Notes: generated by a model not told the origin, from the letters alone. A stretch of 64,000 nucleotides of DNA from Acidobacteriota bacterium (GCA_018268955.1 JAFDVO010000014.1:51705-115704); one strand, 5' to 3'; counted from the first letter of the stretch, positions 52,724 to 63,479 are shown. Program-made: numbers and translations.

Positions 52724-53611
52724 ATGGCACAGACGAAGATCGAGAACGAACCGAAACCACCGTTTCCGCAGCAGAAGCTCGACAAGCCCGGTATCGAAGC
52801 GGACCTCGAGCCGCGCCCGAAGTACGAAGCGCGCGACTACAAGCCGGCGGGAAAGCTGAACGGCAAGGTGGCGCTCGTGACCGGCGGCGATTCGGGCATC
52901 GGCCGCGCCGTGGCACTGATCTACGCCCGGGAAGGTGCGGACGTGGCGATCACGGCGCTGCCCGAGGAGCGCGTCGATTCAGCTGAGACCCGGTCCGTCG
53001 TCGAGCAGGCCGGCCGGCGCTGCATCGTGATCGAGGGGGATCTCAGCGAGCCTGAGGCGTGTATCGATGCGGTCGAGCGGACGGTCGCAGAACTGGGCCA
53101 GCTCGACATCCTGGTCCACAACGCGGCCCACCAGAACCGGAAGGACTCGCTCGAGGAGGTCGACGAAGCCGAGTGGGACCGCACGTTCAGGACGAACATC
53201 TATGCGTACTACCGGCTGGTGAAGGCCGCGCTGCCGCACCTGCGGCCGGGCTCGTCGATTATCGCCACCGGCTCCGAAACCGGCATCCAGGGCGCGGCCA
53301 AGCTGTTCGACTACTCCGCCACGAAAGGTGCGATCCACGCGTTCACGAAGACGCTCGCGATGGAGCTGCTCGAGCGCGGCATCAGGGTCAACTGCGTGGC
53401 GCCAGGGCCGGTGTGGACACCGCTGAACGCTGCGGACGAAGGGGCGTCGCCGGACAAGGTCGCGAGCTTCGGGTCGAAGACGCCGATGAAGCGGCCGGCG
53501 CAGCCCGAAGAGATCGCGCCGGCCTACGTGTTCTTCGCCTCCGAAGCCGACAGCAGCTTCATCACCGGCGTCGTGCTTCCGGCGATGGGTGGGCAGACGG
53601 TGGGCGGCTGA
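52724..53611 (+). CDS. short-chain dehydrogenase (YhxC/YdaD-like)
   Basis: 295 residues. A 50-residue N-terminal extension rich in Pro and Lys (PKPPFPQQKLDKPGIEAD) is typical of general-stress SDRs. The Rossmann core has VTGGDSGIGRAVALIYAREG, NAAHQN, the catalytic Ser, and YSATKGAIHAFTKTLAMELL; the C-terminal PGPVWTPL is conserved. The cofactor preference is NADP-like in the family and the substrate is undefined. The start ATG at 52724 excludes the low-similarity upstream part of the frame. Divergent from ada across 161 bp with no recognisable site. Confidence 0.9.
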   Translation: MAQTKIENEPKPPFPQQKLDKPGIEADLEPRPKYEARDYKPAGKLNGKVALVTGGDSGIGRAVALIYAREGADVAITALPEERVDSAETRSVVEQAGRRCIVIEGDLSEPEACIDAVERTVAELGQLDILVHNAAHQNRKDSLEEVDEAEWDRTFRTNIYAYYRLVKAALPHLRPGSSIIATGSETGIQGAAKLFDYSATKGAIHAFTKTLAMELLERGIRVNCVAPGPVWTPLNAADEGASPDKVASFGSKTPMKRPAQPEEIAPAYVFFASEADSSFITGVVLPAMGGQTVGG

Positions 53612-53660
53612 CCGCGCCGCTCACGGGGCGCGAGACGGTCGCGGCCACCCGCCCCGCGGT

Positions 53661-54182
53661 TCACGGTTCGGGCCCGACGAAGGCGTACAGCTTCTGATCC
53701 CGGATGCGGCCGTCCTTGATCGCGCTGCGCCGCATCACGCCTTCGAGCACGTACCCGGCCTTCTCGAGCACACGGCAGGACGGGAGGTTGTCGGCAAACG
53801 GCACCGCGAAGAGTCGTGTCAGCCCGTGCGCCGTCATCGCATAAGCGGTGACGGCGCGCAACACGCCGGTGCCGATGCCACGGCCCCAGAACGGCTCGCC
53901 GAGCCAGTAGCCGACCTCGGCCGAGACCCGCTCGATGTCCTGCTGCAGCATGAAGCCGATTCCGCCGGCCGCCTCCCCGTCCACCTCGATGCAGAAGGTG
54001 GTTTCGGGGCGGTTCGCCTGGACACGACGGATGAAGGCCACGGCGTGGTTGCGAGTGTAGGGGTGAGGGAAGCGGTCGCGCAGGTTGAGCCAGATTGCCC
54101 GGTTGTCGGCGTGCTTCGCCATGCTGGTGGCGTCCGCCGGCTCCCAGGAGCGCACGACGGCGTTACTCAGCTCGACGCGCAT
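53661..54182 (-). CDS. GNAT-family N-acetyltransferase (RimJ/RimL-like)
   Basis: 173 residues. The N-terminal strand VVRSWEPADATSMAKHADNR, the acetyl-CoA motif A region EVGYWLGEPFWGRGIGTGVL and the C-terminal SCRVLEKAGYVLEGVMRRSA mark the RimJ/RimL-type fold acting on protein N-termini or small amines. The start overlaps the DUF1992 gene by 20 bp. Confidence 0.85.
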   Translation of the reverse strand: MRVELSNAVVRSWEPADATSMAKHADNRAIWLNLRDRFPHPYTRNHAVAFIRRVQANRPETTFCIEVDGEAAGGIGFMLQQDIERVSAEVGYWLGEPFWGRGIGTGVLRAVTAYAMTAHGLTRLFAVPFADNLPSCRVLEKAGYVLEGVMRRSAIKDGRIRDQKLYAFVGPEP

Positions 54183-54507
54183 CAGGGCTGGACCGCTGGA
54201 GTCGCCGACGCTCGAGCGCCACGTCGAGCTTCAGGCGAGCATCGTTGAGAGCGCGACGGAGGTCCGCGCGCGCCGCCTCGCCGGTGGTGGCCGCGAGCTG
54301 CGTCTCCAGCCGCTCGACATCACGGAACATCTCGACCTCCTCGGGAACGCACCCGGCGCTCTTCAGGATCGAATAGCCCATGCGGAGCTCTGCGGGTAGC
54401 TTGAAGTACTCCTCGAGGTCGATGGCGCCCTTCTTCGGAAGGTGGTCGAACTTCCCTTCGCTCATCGCCTCGCGGATCCGCTTGTCGGCGATCCGGTCGA
54501 AGGCCAT
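54163..54507 (-). CDS. DUF1992 (DnaJ-C28-type) protein
   Basis: 114 residues. The domain covers most of the protein: ADKRIREAMSEGKFDHLPKK, then DLEEYFKLPAELRMGYSILK and a helical C-terminus. The ATG at 54507 shares one base with the preceding transporter gene's stop; a longer open frame to 54579 overlaps that gene and lacks the domain, so it was rejected. Found as a stand-alone protein in many bacteria; function unknown. Confidence 0.82.
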   Translation of the reverse strand: MAFDRIADKRIREAMSEGKFDHLPKKGAIDLEEYFKLPAELRMGYSILKSAGCVPEEVEMFRDVERLETQLAATTGEAARADLRRALNDARLKLDVALERRRLQRSSPDARRAE

Positions 54508-55694
54508 CACACACTCAATCCGAACCACGGACGCAGACGCGTGCCGAGGATGTTGCCCGTGAATGCCGCGGCGAGCCACACCCAGCCGTGCAGGCTGGTG
54601 GACGCGACGCCGCTGAAATAGGCACCGATGTTACAGCCGAACGCGATGCGCGCGCCGTACCCGAGCATCAGCCCGCCGATGACGGCGGCTGCCAGCGACC
54701 GTGAGGGGACGCGCCAGACGGGTGCGAATCGACCGGCGAGCGCTGCCGCGCCGAACGCACCGAGCATGATGCCGATGTCCATGACCGAGGTGACGTCGCG
54801 CAGGATGCTGGCGTGCAGATCGGCCGCCCGGGCCGCGGGTTGCCAGTACGGCCACGACGCCACGTCGACGCCGGCGGCCATCAGCACCTTTGCCCCCCAG
54901 AGCGCGAAGGCCGCGGTGACGCCCCACGGGCGGCCGGCGAGCAGCAATGTCGCGATGTTCACGCCGGCCAACCCCACCCCGCCCGCGGCCAGCGTCCACG
55001 GGCCATGCAGCGCACGCCAGGTGTTCGCGGCCCGATCGCGACGGACAGTGCCGTACCGTTTGCGCTCGACAGCCAGGGTCAGCAGGTAGATCGCCGCGAA
55101 GGCCGCGAGGCTGATGACCACGGCAGGCGCCGCGCCGAACTCGCCCACCAGCGACATCGGGCGCAGGGTGGGCGCATGGTCCCACATGCTCGTGTAGCGC
55201 ACGCCAAGCACCGAACCGGCGATGAACGCGGCAAGGGTGACGAACATGCGCATGCTGCCGCCGCCCGCGCTGAACAGCGTGCCCGAGGCGCAACCTCCGC
55301 CGAGCTGCATGCCGACACCGAACAGGAACGCGCCGGCCAGCACTGGTACTCCCGCAGGCGCCACTGATCCGCGGACCGCCTGGCCGAACACCGACCCTTG
55401 CGCGATCAGGGGAACGAACACGGCAGTGGTCACCGCCAGCATGAGCATCTGCGCGCGCAGGCCGCCGCCGCGACCGTTGGCGATCAGGTCACGCCACGAC
55501 GAGGTGAAGCCGAAGGCGGCGTGATACAGGACCAGGCCGGCCGCAACGCCGACGAGGAAGAGCGCCGACTGCCGCACCGAAACGGCGCTGGCGACCACCA
55601 CCGCCCCGCCGGCGACGAGCACCAGCGCAGCGCGGACCGCGCCCCGGTGAGCCGCCGGTGCGGACGCGGCCGATGGTGCCGTGGTCAATGTCAC
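54507..55694 (-). CDS. YeeE/YedE (TsuA-like) sulfur-compound transporter
   Basis: 395 residues with about ten membrane helices. The conserved cysteines lie in GMQLGGGCASGTLFSAGGGS (about residue 136) and ARIAFGCNIGAYFSGVASTS (about 355), the pair that hands thiosulfate through TsuA. The family imports thiosulfate or related sulfur species. It leads a three-gene run with DUF1992 and GNAT. Confidence 0.88.
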   Translation of the reverse strand: MTLTTAPSAASAPAAHRGAVRAALVLVAGGAVVVASAVSVRQSALFLVGVAAGLVLYHAAFGFTSSWRDLIANGRGGGLRAQMLMLAVTTAVFVPLIAQGSVFGQAVRGSVAPAGVPVLAGAFLFGVGMQLGGGCASGTLFSAGGGSMRMFVTLAAFIAGSVLGVRYTSMWDHAPTLRPMSLVGEFGAAPAVVISLAAFAAIYLLTLAVERKRYGTVRRDRAANTWRALHGPWTLAAGGVGLAGVNIATLLLAGRPWGVTAAFALWGAKVLMAAGVDVASWPYWQPAARAADLHASILRDVTSVMDIGIMLGAFGAAALAGRFAPVWRVPSRSLAAAVIGGLMLGYGARIAFGCNIGAYFSGVASTSLHGWVWLAAAFTGNILGTRLRPWFGLSV

Positions 55695-55740
55695 ATGCTG
55701 ATTTTACTGCCCTGTGCTCCACTTGCCGGTGCCGTCGCCC

Positions 55741-57039
55741 TCAGGCCTCTTCCCACCTGAACCGCGCGACGGCGAGCCCACCGAACAGCACCGCAAACGC
55801 CAGCATCACCGCCGTGGGCACGAGCGCAGCCTGGAGGCCGAGCCCACGCCAGGTCATCGCGTCGAACCCGTCTACCGCCCAGCGCGCGGGGATCACCACG
55901 GTGAGCTGCTGCAGCCACGCCGGGAAGATGAAGCTCGGGATCCACGCGCCACCAAGCATCACCATCATGAGCACGGCCAGGATCGCAATGCCGCGGGTCC
56001 CGCCCGGCGTTTTCCCAAGCGCCGCTATCAGCAGCCCGAAGGTCGCCGCCATCACAGCGGTCGCGAACGCAACCAAGCCGAAGCCCGCGAGGCTGCCGTG
56101 GATGCGTACGCCGAACACGAGCATCGCGAAGGCGAACGACACGACGAGCGTCATCAGCGCGATGATCGACCCGCTCGTCGCCTTGCCAATTAACAGTGAC
56201 ACGCGCGATACCGGCGCGCTGCGCAGCCGCTTCCACAAGCCGCGCTGTCGCTCGAGCAGAATGCCGACCCCCAGATCGATCGACGCGAAGAGCAGGAACT
56301 GGATGCCCATCCCGGCAAACGAGTGCGCATACCCGTTGTACGCGGCATTCCGGCCCGACGTCACCGCCTCCTCGGAAACGCTGTAGGGCATGCTCAGCCC
56401 GCGCCTCGGCGTGGTGGACGTCGCGCCGTCCGCAGGCGCAGGCGTCGCCTGGCTGTAAAAGCTGCGCGCCGACTGCAGCAGGTCCCGCAGCAGCGCCTGC
56501 TGCTGGCCGGACAGCCGCATGCTGTCGATCGAGGCGAGCGTGTCGTCGATCACCTTGCGGCCCTGCTCGCCGGTGAACATCTCGGCGCTGACCGACTCCA
56601 TCACGTACTGGGTCATCACACCGCGCACCAGCCCGAGTTCCGTGCTGTGCGACGGGTCGTACCACATCGTGAGCGTCGGTCGGTTCGCGCCGCTGAAGAA
56701 CGCGCGGCCCGCAGCATCGCCGAAGCCGCCCGGGATGATCACGGCGACGGTCAGCGCCCCCTTCTGCACGGCGGCCCGCGCCTCGTCGGCGGTAGGCGTC
56801 GACACCGACACCCACTTGTCGCCACGCACGCGGTCGAGGATCCCTCGCGAGATCGCACTGCCGTCCTGGTCGACGATCGCAACCGGGATCCTGGCGCGAT
56901 CGGCGTTGCTGTTCCCGGAGAAGATCGACCCGAAGAACGACGCGATGGCGATCGGCGCAACCAGGCTCATGATCACGGCGCGGCGATCGGTGAGGAACAG
57001 CTGGAGGTCCTTCCGGACCATGGCGAGAATCGGTCGCAT
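55741..57039 (-). CDS. ABC-2 type transporter permease with large periplasmic loop
   Basis: 432 residues. The N-terminal MVRKDLQLFLTDRRAVIMSL helix is followed by a periplasmic domain of about 200 residues and five helices, including the signature LERQRGLWKRLRSAPVSRVS and FIFPAWLQQLTVVIPARWAV. It is encoded 3 bp after its ATPase and forms a two-gene exporter. Substrate unknown; relatives include drug and linear-peptide exporters. Confidence 0.88.
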   Translation of the reverse strand: MRPILAMVRKDLQLFLTDRRAVIMSLVAPIAIASFFGSIFSGNSNADRARIPVAIVDQDGSAISRGILDRVRGDKWVSVSTPTADEARAAVQKGALTVAVIIPGGFGDAAGRAFFSGANRPTLTMWYDPSHSTELGLVRGVMTQYVMESVSAEMFTGEQGRKVIDDTLASIDSMRLSGQQQALLRDLLQSARSFYSQATPAPADGATSTTPRRGLSMPYSVSEEAVTSGRNAAYNGYAHSFAGMGIQFLLFASIDLGVGILLERQRGLWKRLRSAPVSRVSLLIGKATSGSIIALMTLVVSFAFAMLVFGVRIHGSLAGFGLVAFATAVMAATFGLLIAALGKTPGGTRGIAILAVLMMVMLGGAWIPSFIFPAWLQQLTVVIPARWAVDGFDAMTWRGLGLQAALVPTAVMLAFAVLFGGLAVARFRWEEA

Positions 57040-57042
57040 GCG

Positions 57043-57786
57043 TCAGTCCCTCAGCGTGCGGCCCGTCAGGGCCAGGAAGATGCTCTCGAGCGATGCCCCG
57101 GCCGCACCGGCCGGCGCAAACCGCTGCAGCCCCTCGAGGGTGTCCGACGCCACCACCCTGCCGTGGTCGACGATGACGACCCGGTCGGCAAGGCGCTCGA
57201 TCTCCTCCATGTAGTGCGTCGTGTAGAGAAGCCCCTTGCCGCGGGCCTTCAGCGTCTCGAGGTTGTCGAAGATGGCATTGCGACTCTGCGGGTCGACACC
57301 GACCGTCGGTTCGTCGAGCAGCAGGATGTCGGGGTCGTGCAGCAGGCTCGCCGCAAGGTTCAGCCGCCGCTTCATGCCCCCGCTGAACGTCGACACGCGG
57401 TCGTGCGCGCGATCGGCCAGCCCGACGAGCTGGAGTGACGACGCGATGGCGCGCTCGAGTGCATCAGCGGAAAGGTGGTAGAGCGCCCCGAAGAACCTGA
57501 GGTTCGCCAGCGCGGACAGCTCGTCGTAGAGCGCCAGGTCCTGCGGAACGAGGCCGATCGTGCGCTTCTTCGGATCGGTGTCGCCGGCCAGCGGCTCGCC
57601 GCCGATCAGCACCTGCCCCGACACCGGCGTGACCAGCCCGGCGATCATCGACACGGTCGTGGTCTTCCCGGCACCGTTCGGCCCCAGCAAACCGACCACT
57701 TCGCCGGGCTGCACCGAAAACGAGACGTCGTGAACCGCCACGTGGTCGCCGTAGGTCTTCCGCAGGGAGCGGACTTCGAGCATCAC
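57043..57786 (-). CDS. ABC-2 exporter ATPase
   Basis: 247 residues. Walker A GPNGAGKTT, Q-loop GLVPQDLALYDELSA, signature FSGGMKRRLNLAAS, Walker B LLLDEPTVGVDP and switch LLYTTHY are all intact. The length lacks the DUF4162 extension. First of the two-gene exporter operon with 55741-57039. Confidence 0.9.
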   Translation of the reverse strand: MMLEVRSLRKTYGDHVAVHDVSFSVQPGEVVGLLGPNGAGKTTTVSMIAGLVTPVSGQVLIGGEPLAGDTDPKKRTIGLVPQDLALYDELSALANLRFFGALYHLSADALERAIASSLQLVGLADRAHDRVSTFSGGMKRRLNLAASLLHDPDILLLDEPTVGVDPQSRNAIFDNLETLKARGKGLLYTTHYMEEIERLADRVVIVDHGRVVASDTLEGLQRFAPAGAAGASLESIFLALTGRTLRD

Positions 57787-58001
57787 GTCCTCCGGGAAGA
57801 GACTGTCTCACAAGACGCGCCGCACGCCGGTCTCGTTCCGACGAACGGCGGCCACGGGCGGACGAACAGCCCCGCTCCAGCGGCGAATGCGCAGCGGCAC
57901 CGGTCGGAATGCACGACCGCGGAACCCACCGAGGTAGTCGGCGGACACAGCTCTCGTTCGTTCCCTGTTCCTGCCCTGCGTTCGTGCGTTGCGTTTGTGC
58001 G
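57787..58001. other. intergenic stretch between exporter and pepF
   Basis: 215 bp between two minus-strand genes. No convincing open frame, promoter or hairpin-plus-T-run is visible apart from the array at its right edge. Two near-copies of CCGGTCKGRAWKS-like sequence (around 57827 and 57898) are present but too loose to interpret. Confidence 0.5.
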
Positions 58002-58008
58002 TTACGAG
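57954..58008 (-). repeat. tandem array, 8-bp period (GCGTTYGT-like)
   Basis: Units TCGTTCGT, TCCCTGTT, CCTGCCCT, GCGTTCGT, a 5-bp remnant, GCGTTTGT and GCGTTACG read to 58006, into the last codons of pepF. On the opposite strand the core is AACGCACAAACG, which also occurs at the right end of the array at 705-784. Confidence 0.65.
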
Positions 58009-59825
58009 CGTCCGTCCAGGATCCCCTCCATTTCGTCCATCACGCGGACCATCTGCTGCATGGTGAGGTCGAGCGGCTCGTCGGTCGTCATGTCGACCCC
58101 CGCGTCCTTCAGGAGGTCGATCGGGTACTTGGATCCGCCCGCCGACAGGAAGCCCAGGTAACGGCGAACGGCGTCCGCATCGCCTGCCTTGACGCGCGCG
58201 GCGAGCGCTTCGGACGCCGTGAACGCCGTCGCGTACTGATAAACGTAGAACTCCGCGTAGAAGTGGCTGATGAAGCACCACTCGTGCCGGATGTAGTCGT
58301 CGACGATGCAGACGCCGGCGTCGTGGCCGTAGTAGCGCTTGGTGATGTCGAAGTAGATGTCCGAGAGCGCATCGCCGGTGATCGGCTCCCCGCGTGCGGC
58401 CATCTCGTGCATGCGCAGCTCGAACTCGGCGAACTGCGTCTGGCGGAAGACGGTGAACTGGATCCCTTCGAGATACTGCCCGAGCAGCGACAGCCGTGTC
58501 GCATCGTCCTTCAGCGTTCTGAGCATGTGCTCCAGCAGCAGCGCCTCGTTGAACGTGGACGCCACTTCGGCGGTGAAGATCGGGTAGTCGGCCGTCGGGA
58601 ACGGCTGGTGCGTGTTCGACAGGTAGCTCTGCATCGTGTGCCCGAGCTCGTGCGCGAGGGTGCTCACGTCGTCGAACCGCCCGTTGTAGTTCATCAGGAT
58701 GTAAGGGTGCACGTCATAGCAGGCGCCCTGGGAGTACGCACCGGACCGCTTGCCGGCGGTCGGGTACATGTCGATCCACCGTCCGTTGAACGCGCGTGCG
58801 ATCACCGCCTGATAGTCGGACCCGAGCGGGGCGACCGCCTTGACGATGACCTGCTCCGCTTGTTCCGGCGTATACGCGGTCTCGACGGACGGCACGAGTG
58901 GCGCGTACAGGTCGTAGTAATGCAGCTCGTCGACGCCGAGCATCCGCTTGCGCAACTGCAGGAACCGGTGGAAGTGAGTCAGGCTCCGGTTGATGCCTTC
59001 GATCAGCCGCGTGTAGACGCTCGTCGGCACGTTGTTCCCGTCTAGCGCGTACTCGAGTGCAGAACCGTACCTGCGCGCCTTCGAGAAGAACAGCACCTTC
59101 TGGACCTGCCCGTCCATCATGGTGCCGAACGTGCGGCGGAACTCCCCGAGTGCGGTGAAGTACGCGGACTGCACCGCCTGGCGATCGGCGCGATTCACTG
59201 AGGCCCGCAGTTCCGTATAGCGTGCATGCGTGATCGTCGCGCTGCGGCCGTCGGCCAGCGTGACCGTCGGATACGCGAAATCCGCGTTCGACAGGATGTT
59301 GTAGATCGAGCCCGGAGCGGACGCGAGGGGGCCGAGGTCCGCCAGCAGCTTCTCTTCCGCATCCGACAGCGTGTGCGCCGCGCGGCGGACGATGTCGCGC
59401 AGTTCGTGCGCGTAGATCGACAGCCGGGGTTCAGCAGCGAGGAACGCCTCGACCGATCCCGCGGAGCGGAGGATCTCCGGCTCCATGTACGCGGACCCGG
59501 CCGCAAGCGCGGAGTAGAGCTGGGTCATCTCCTGCGTCATGCCCTGATGGACCGAGTCGCGTGTGTCCTGGTCCGACAGCATCTCGGCATAGACGTACAA
59601 CCGGAGCACGGCACGGCGCAGCTCACTTCGTTTCTCGAGCGCGTCGGCCAGGTCCGAGGCCGACTGTGCCAGCCGCCCCCGCCACGCGCCAACCTGCGGC
59701 ACCGCCGCAGCCACTCGTTCCTTTTCCGCGCGCCACGCATCGACGCTCGGAAACAGGTCGGTCAGGTTCCACGTGTACTTGTCCGCGATCGACGCGCGGT
59801 CACGATCCTGCACGGCTGTCGTCAT
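58002..59825 (-). CDS. pepF: oligoendopeptidase F-type metallopeptidase
   Basis: 607 residues of family M3B. The zinc motif HELGH starts at H392 (DVSTLAHELGHTMQSYLSNT), with the third ligand Glu in IFTAEVASTFNEALL. The N-terminal helical domain begins IADKYTWNLTDLFPSVDAWR, and the C-terminal groove-lining helices end in EMEGILDGRS. Cleaves short peptides in the cytoplasm. Start ATG 59825. Confidence 0.93.
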   Translation of the reverse strand: MTTAVQDRDRASIADKYTWNLTDLFPSVDAWRAEKERVAAAVPQVGAWRGRLAQSASDLADALEKRSELRRAVLRLYVYAEMLSDQDTRDSVHQGMTQEMTQLYSALAAGSAYMEPEILRSAGSVEAFLAAEPRLSIYAHELRDIVRRAAHTLSDAEEKLLADLGPLASAPGSIYNILSNADFAYPTVTLADGRSATITHARYTELRASVNRADRQAVQSAYFTALGEFRRTFGTMMDGQVQKVLFFSKARRYGSALEYALDGNNVPTSVYTRLIEGINRSLTHFHRFLQLRKRMLGVDELHYYDLYAPLVPSVETAYTPEQAEQVIVKAVAPLGSDYQAVIARAFNGRWIDMYPTAGKRSGAYSQGACYDVHPYILMNYNGRFDDVSTLAHELGHTMQSYLSNTHQPFPTADYPIFTAEVASTFNEALLLEHMLRTLKDDATRLSLLGQYLEGIQFTVFRQTQFAEFELRMHEMAARGEPITGDALSDIYFDITKRYYGHDAGVCIVDDYIRHEWCFISHFYAEFYVYQYATAFTASEALAARVKAGDADAVRRYLGFLSAGGSKYPIDLLKDAGVDMTTDEPLDLTMQQMVRVMDEMEGILDGRS

Positions 59826-59840
59826 GTGTGTGATCCAGCC

Positions 59841-60371
59841 CTATTGCGGGCGTCCTGTTTCGATGAACCTCTTGAGCCGTGTGACCTGTTCGGCGAGCAC
59901 TGCGTCGACGGCAGGCGCGAGTGGGGCGAAGCCGCCCGGGGTGTAGCCACCGACGTTGTACGTGACCGCCAGTTCGGTCCGGCCCCCCTGTGCCTTCAGG
60001 GTCCACTCCATGGCGCCGGCAACGGCCATCGTGCCGAGCGGCCCCAGCCCCCCGTTCAATACCAGCGTGGTCGGCGCGAGGACGTGCGTAACAGTCATGT
60101 GACGCACGGCGCCGCCAGACCAGGTCTCGCAGAAGCAGCCACCGGGACGGGCGTCGATGCCCAGGTTGGCGGCGCTGCCGGAATACGTGTGCTGTGACGA
60201 CCACCAGGAGCCCACCGACTGGGTGAGCGCCTTGAACACCATTTCCGGGGGTGCGTCGACAGCGGTCGCGATCCTGATGGAGAAGCCGCTCGAACTGGAA
60301 TCGACAACTTCAGCGCGGACCGGTCCGACGAATACCGCGAGGAGCGCAGCGGCGAGCACAGTGCGGAGCAT
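59841..60371 (-). CDS. secreted SRPBCC-family protein
   Basis: 176 residues. The signal peptide (MLRTVLAAALLAVFVGPVRA) precedes a Bet-v1/SRPBCC fold: FSIRIATAVDAPPEMVFKAL, SVGSWWSSQHTYSG, RPGGCFCETWSGG and a long C-terminal helix (APAVDAVLAEQVTRLKRFIE). The hydrophobic cavity probably binds a lipid or steroid-like molecule outside the inner membrane; an unusual location for the family. Confidence 0.78.
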   Translation of the reverse strand: MLRTVLAAALLAVFVGPVRAEVVDSSSSGFSIRIATAVDAPPEMVFKALTQSVGSWWSSQHTYSGSAANLGIDARPGGCFCETWSGGAVRHMTVTHVLAPTTLVLNGGLGPLGTMAVAGAMEWTLKAQGGRTELAVTYNVGGYTPGGFAPLAPAVDAVLAEQVTRLKRFIETGRPQ

Positions 60372-60447
60372 CCGCTATTCTCACGCGGTCAGGGCTGACG
60401 GAGGCAAGGAGTACGTCACCGGCGATCTGCAATACGATGTTCCCCTC

Positions 60448-60948
60448 ATGACCGAGATCTGGCTGACCGGCCCTGTGCCTGGCTACGAACCGCTGTTGAT
60501 GCCCGTCGTGCACTCGCTGTTGCAGGTGAAAGCTGAGCTGGACGCCGTCGTCGGAAGAGTCAGCGACGCTCAGCTGTGGGAGCGCCCATCGGGCGCGGCG
60601 TCGATCGGCTTTCACGTCCGCCACATCGGGGGAAGCACCGATCGGCTGATGACCTACGCGCGCGGCGAACGGTTGACGGCGGAGCAGCTCGCGGCCGCGA
60701 AGGTGGAGACGACCGAGCAGGTCGACCGCGTCACGCTGCTTGCCGCTGTGCACGCACAGATCGACCGTGCTCTCGAACAGGTCAAGCACACGCCTGCGAG
60801 CACGCTGCTCGAAGAGCGGAAGGTCGGACGCGCGGGGTTGCCGTCGACGACGCTGGGGCTGCTGTTCCATGTGGCCGAGCACGCCACGCGCCATGCCGGA
60901 CAGGCAATCACGACCGCACGCATCCTGGGGGTGCGCACGTCGGAGTAG
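60448..60948 (+). CDS. DinB-family metal-dependent protein
   Basis: 166 residues, a four-helix bundle. The likely metal-ligand histidines are FHVRHIGG near 55 and HVAEHATRHAGQ near 145, the HxxxH...HxxxHxxH spacing of DinB/YfiT proteins, which act as thiol transferases or stress proteins. I chose the ATG at 60448; the longer open frame upstream is not conserved-looking. Divergent from the SRPBCC gene. Confidence 0.8.
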   Translation: MTEIWLTGPVPGYEPLLMPVVHSLLQVKAELDAVVGRVSDAQLWERPSGAASIGFHVRHIGGSTDRLMTYARGERLTAEQLAAAKVETTEQVDRVTLLAAVHAQIDRALEQVKHTPASTLLEERKVGRAGLPSTTLGLLFHVAEHATRHAGQAITTARILGVRTSE

Positions 60949-60993
60949 GGACGTCTCGGGTACTTCGCGAGGCGACAGGCCCGCCACCCAGGT

Positions 60994-61660
60994 CTAGTCG
61001 ATCCTGGTCCCGTTCACGGTGAGGTAGGTGTAGCGCATGCGGAAGGAGGAGCTGCCGGCAATGCGGATCTGCGCCGTGGACTCGACCGCCACGGGTAACT
61101 GGATGCCGGCAATGGTGGCGTAGTGACGCACCACCTGAATGCGCTTGGTCCAGAAGGATGGTGAGCGTGCGAGCGTGCCTTCGATCCGGATCAGGGCGCC
61201 ATCCTCTGGCCTGAGGAAGATCGCGCCGTCCAGGAGCAGCGTGTCCTTGCGGCGGGGGTTCACGGCCACGCGCGTGAGCCCGTCTCCATCCATGCCGCCG
61301 TCAGCGAACTGGTAGTTGTCCGGCGTGAACCAGGACTTCGTGGCCGCGCCGTCGCTCCACGCGCGCTTCTCCTGTTCGAGCGCGCCACGAAGGGCCTTGC
61401 TGCGCACGAGCCCGGATCCACCTTCCGCAAGGACCGTATAGCGAAAGCCTGTCGCATCGGCGTCGGTACGCACATCCATCCACGCATCGGTATCGAAATG
61501 CTCGTTGCGTGCTTCGAGGTGGCGCGTGGTCGTTGCCTGGCGGATGACGCCGTACTCGATGGCGAGGAATCGTTGGAGCGCAGGAATGGCAGGAACGTCG
61601 GTCCGGGAACCGGCGGGCGCAGCAAGGAGGGTGGCCCCGATTGCTGCGAGCACGAGCGAA

Positions 61661-61683
<23 letters not shown>
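60994..61683 (-). CDS. secreted LolA/RseB-like lipid-binding protein
   Basis: 229 residues with a signal peptide (about 1-25, cleavage near LAAPAGS). The following all-beta sequence (YGVIRQATTTRHLEARNEHF, ATKSWFTPDNYQFADGGMDG, SPSFWTKRIQVVRHYATIAG) follows the outer-membrane-lipoprotein-sorting/DUF4292-like pattern. No catalytic residues are evident. It overlaps the end of purK by 23 bp and may be cotranscribed with purEK. Specific function unknown. Confidence 0.55.
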
Positions 61684-62820
<1,137 letters not shown>

Positions 62821-62824
<4 letters not shown>

Positions 62825-63312
62825 GAGAGAACGCTGTTCCTTGCCGCGTCGGCGATCTGCACGCGATAGGCTTCGAGTTTCGCGCGCAGGTCAGGGCGTG
62901 TGGTCGCGAGGATCGACACGGCGAGCAGCCCGGCGTTCGCGGCGCCGGCTGCGCCGATCGCCACGGTCGCCACCGGAATGCCCTTGGGCATCTGCACGAT
63001 CGACAGCAGCGAGTCGAGCCCGTTGAGCGCCTTGCTCTGGACCGGCACGCCGATGACCGGCAGCACGGTCTGCGCTGCGACCATGCCGGGCAGGTGCGCT
63101 GCACCGCCAGCGCCAGCGATGATGACTTCGAGGCCCCGCGCAACTGCCGCGGATGCGTACTCGGCCATCAGTGCCGGTGTGCGGTGCGCCGACACCACAC
63201 GGCACTCGTGTGGCACGCCAAACTCGGCCAGCACCTCGGCTGCCAGCTTCATGGTTTCCCAATCAGACTGGCTGCCCATGATGACCCCAACCACAGGGCG
63301 CGGCTCAACCAT
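62821..63312 (-). CDS. purE: N5-carboxyaminoimidazole ribonucleotide mutase
   Basis: Moves the carboxyl group from N5-CAIR to CAIR. The 163-residue class I PurE has the CAIR-binding [20 protein letters not shown], the catalytic His in [14 protein letters not shown], and [13 protein letters not shown]. It is upstream of purK. Beyond its start the sequence becomes AT-richer and an integrase follows. Confidence 0.97.
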
Positions 63313-63479
63313 GCTCGTATTTCATCATATTCCGCAGGTGCTGTATCGGTGGGTGTCGGTGGGTGTCGGCTGATGCTGTTTTGTTAGCGTTTTCAGTCCT
63401 TCAAGCAGGCAGCGACGGTGGAACACAACGCAGTCCGAAATTCACAATGGATAGCCACTGGAGAGCTCTCCGGGCTGCG
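63313..63479. other. AT-richer spacer between purE and integrase, possible attachment junction
   Basis: 167 bp with visibly lower G+C than the neighbouring genes. A 10-bp sequence GGTGGGTGTC is tandemly duplicated at 63348-63367, followed by GCTGTTTTGTTAGCG (63375-63389). Integrases often lie next to their own att site, so a junction may be here, but no second copy is available in the window to prove it. Confidence 0.4.

Noticed and set aside
54163..54579. 138-codon start for the DUF1992 protein
   Set aside because: The first 24 codons overlap the transporter gene and are not part of the domain; ATG 54507 fits the family length.
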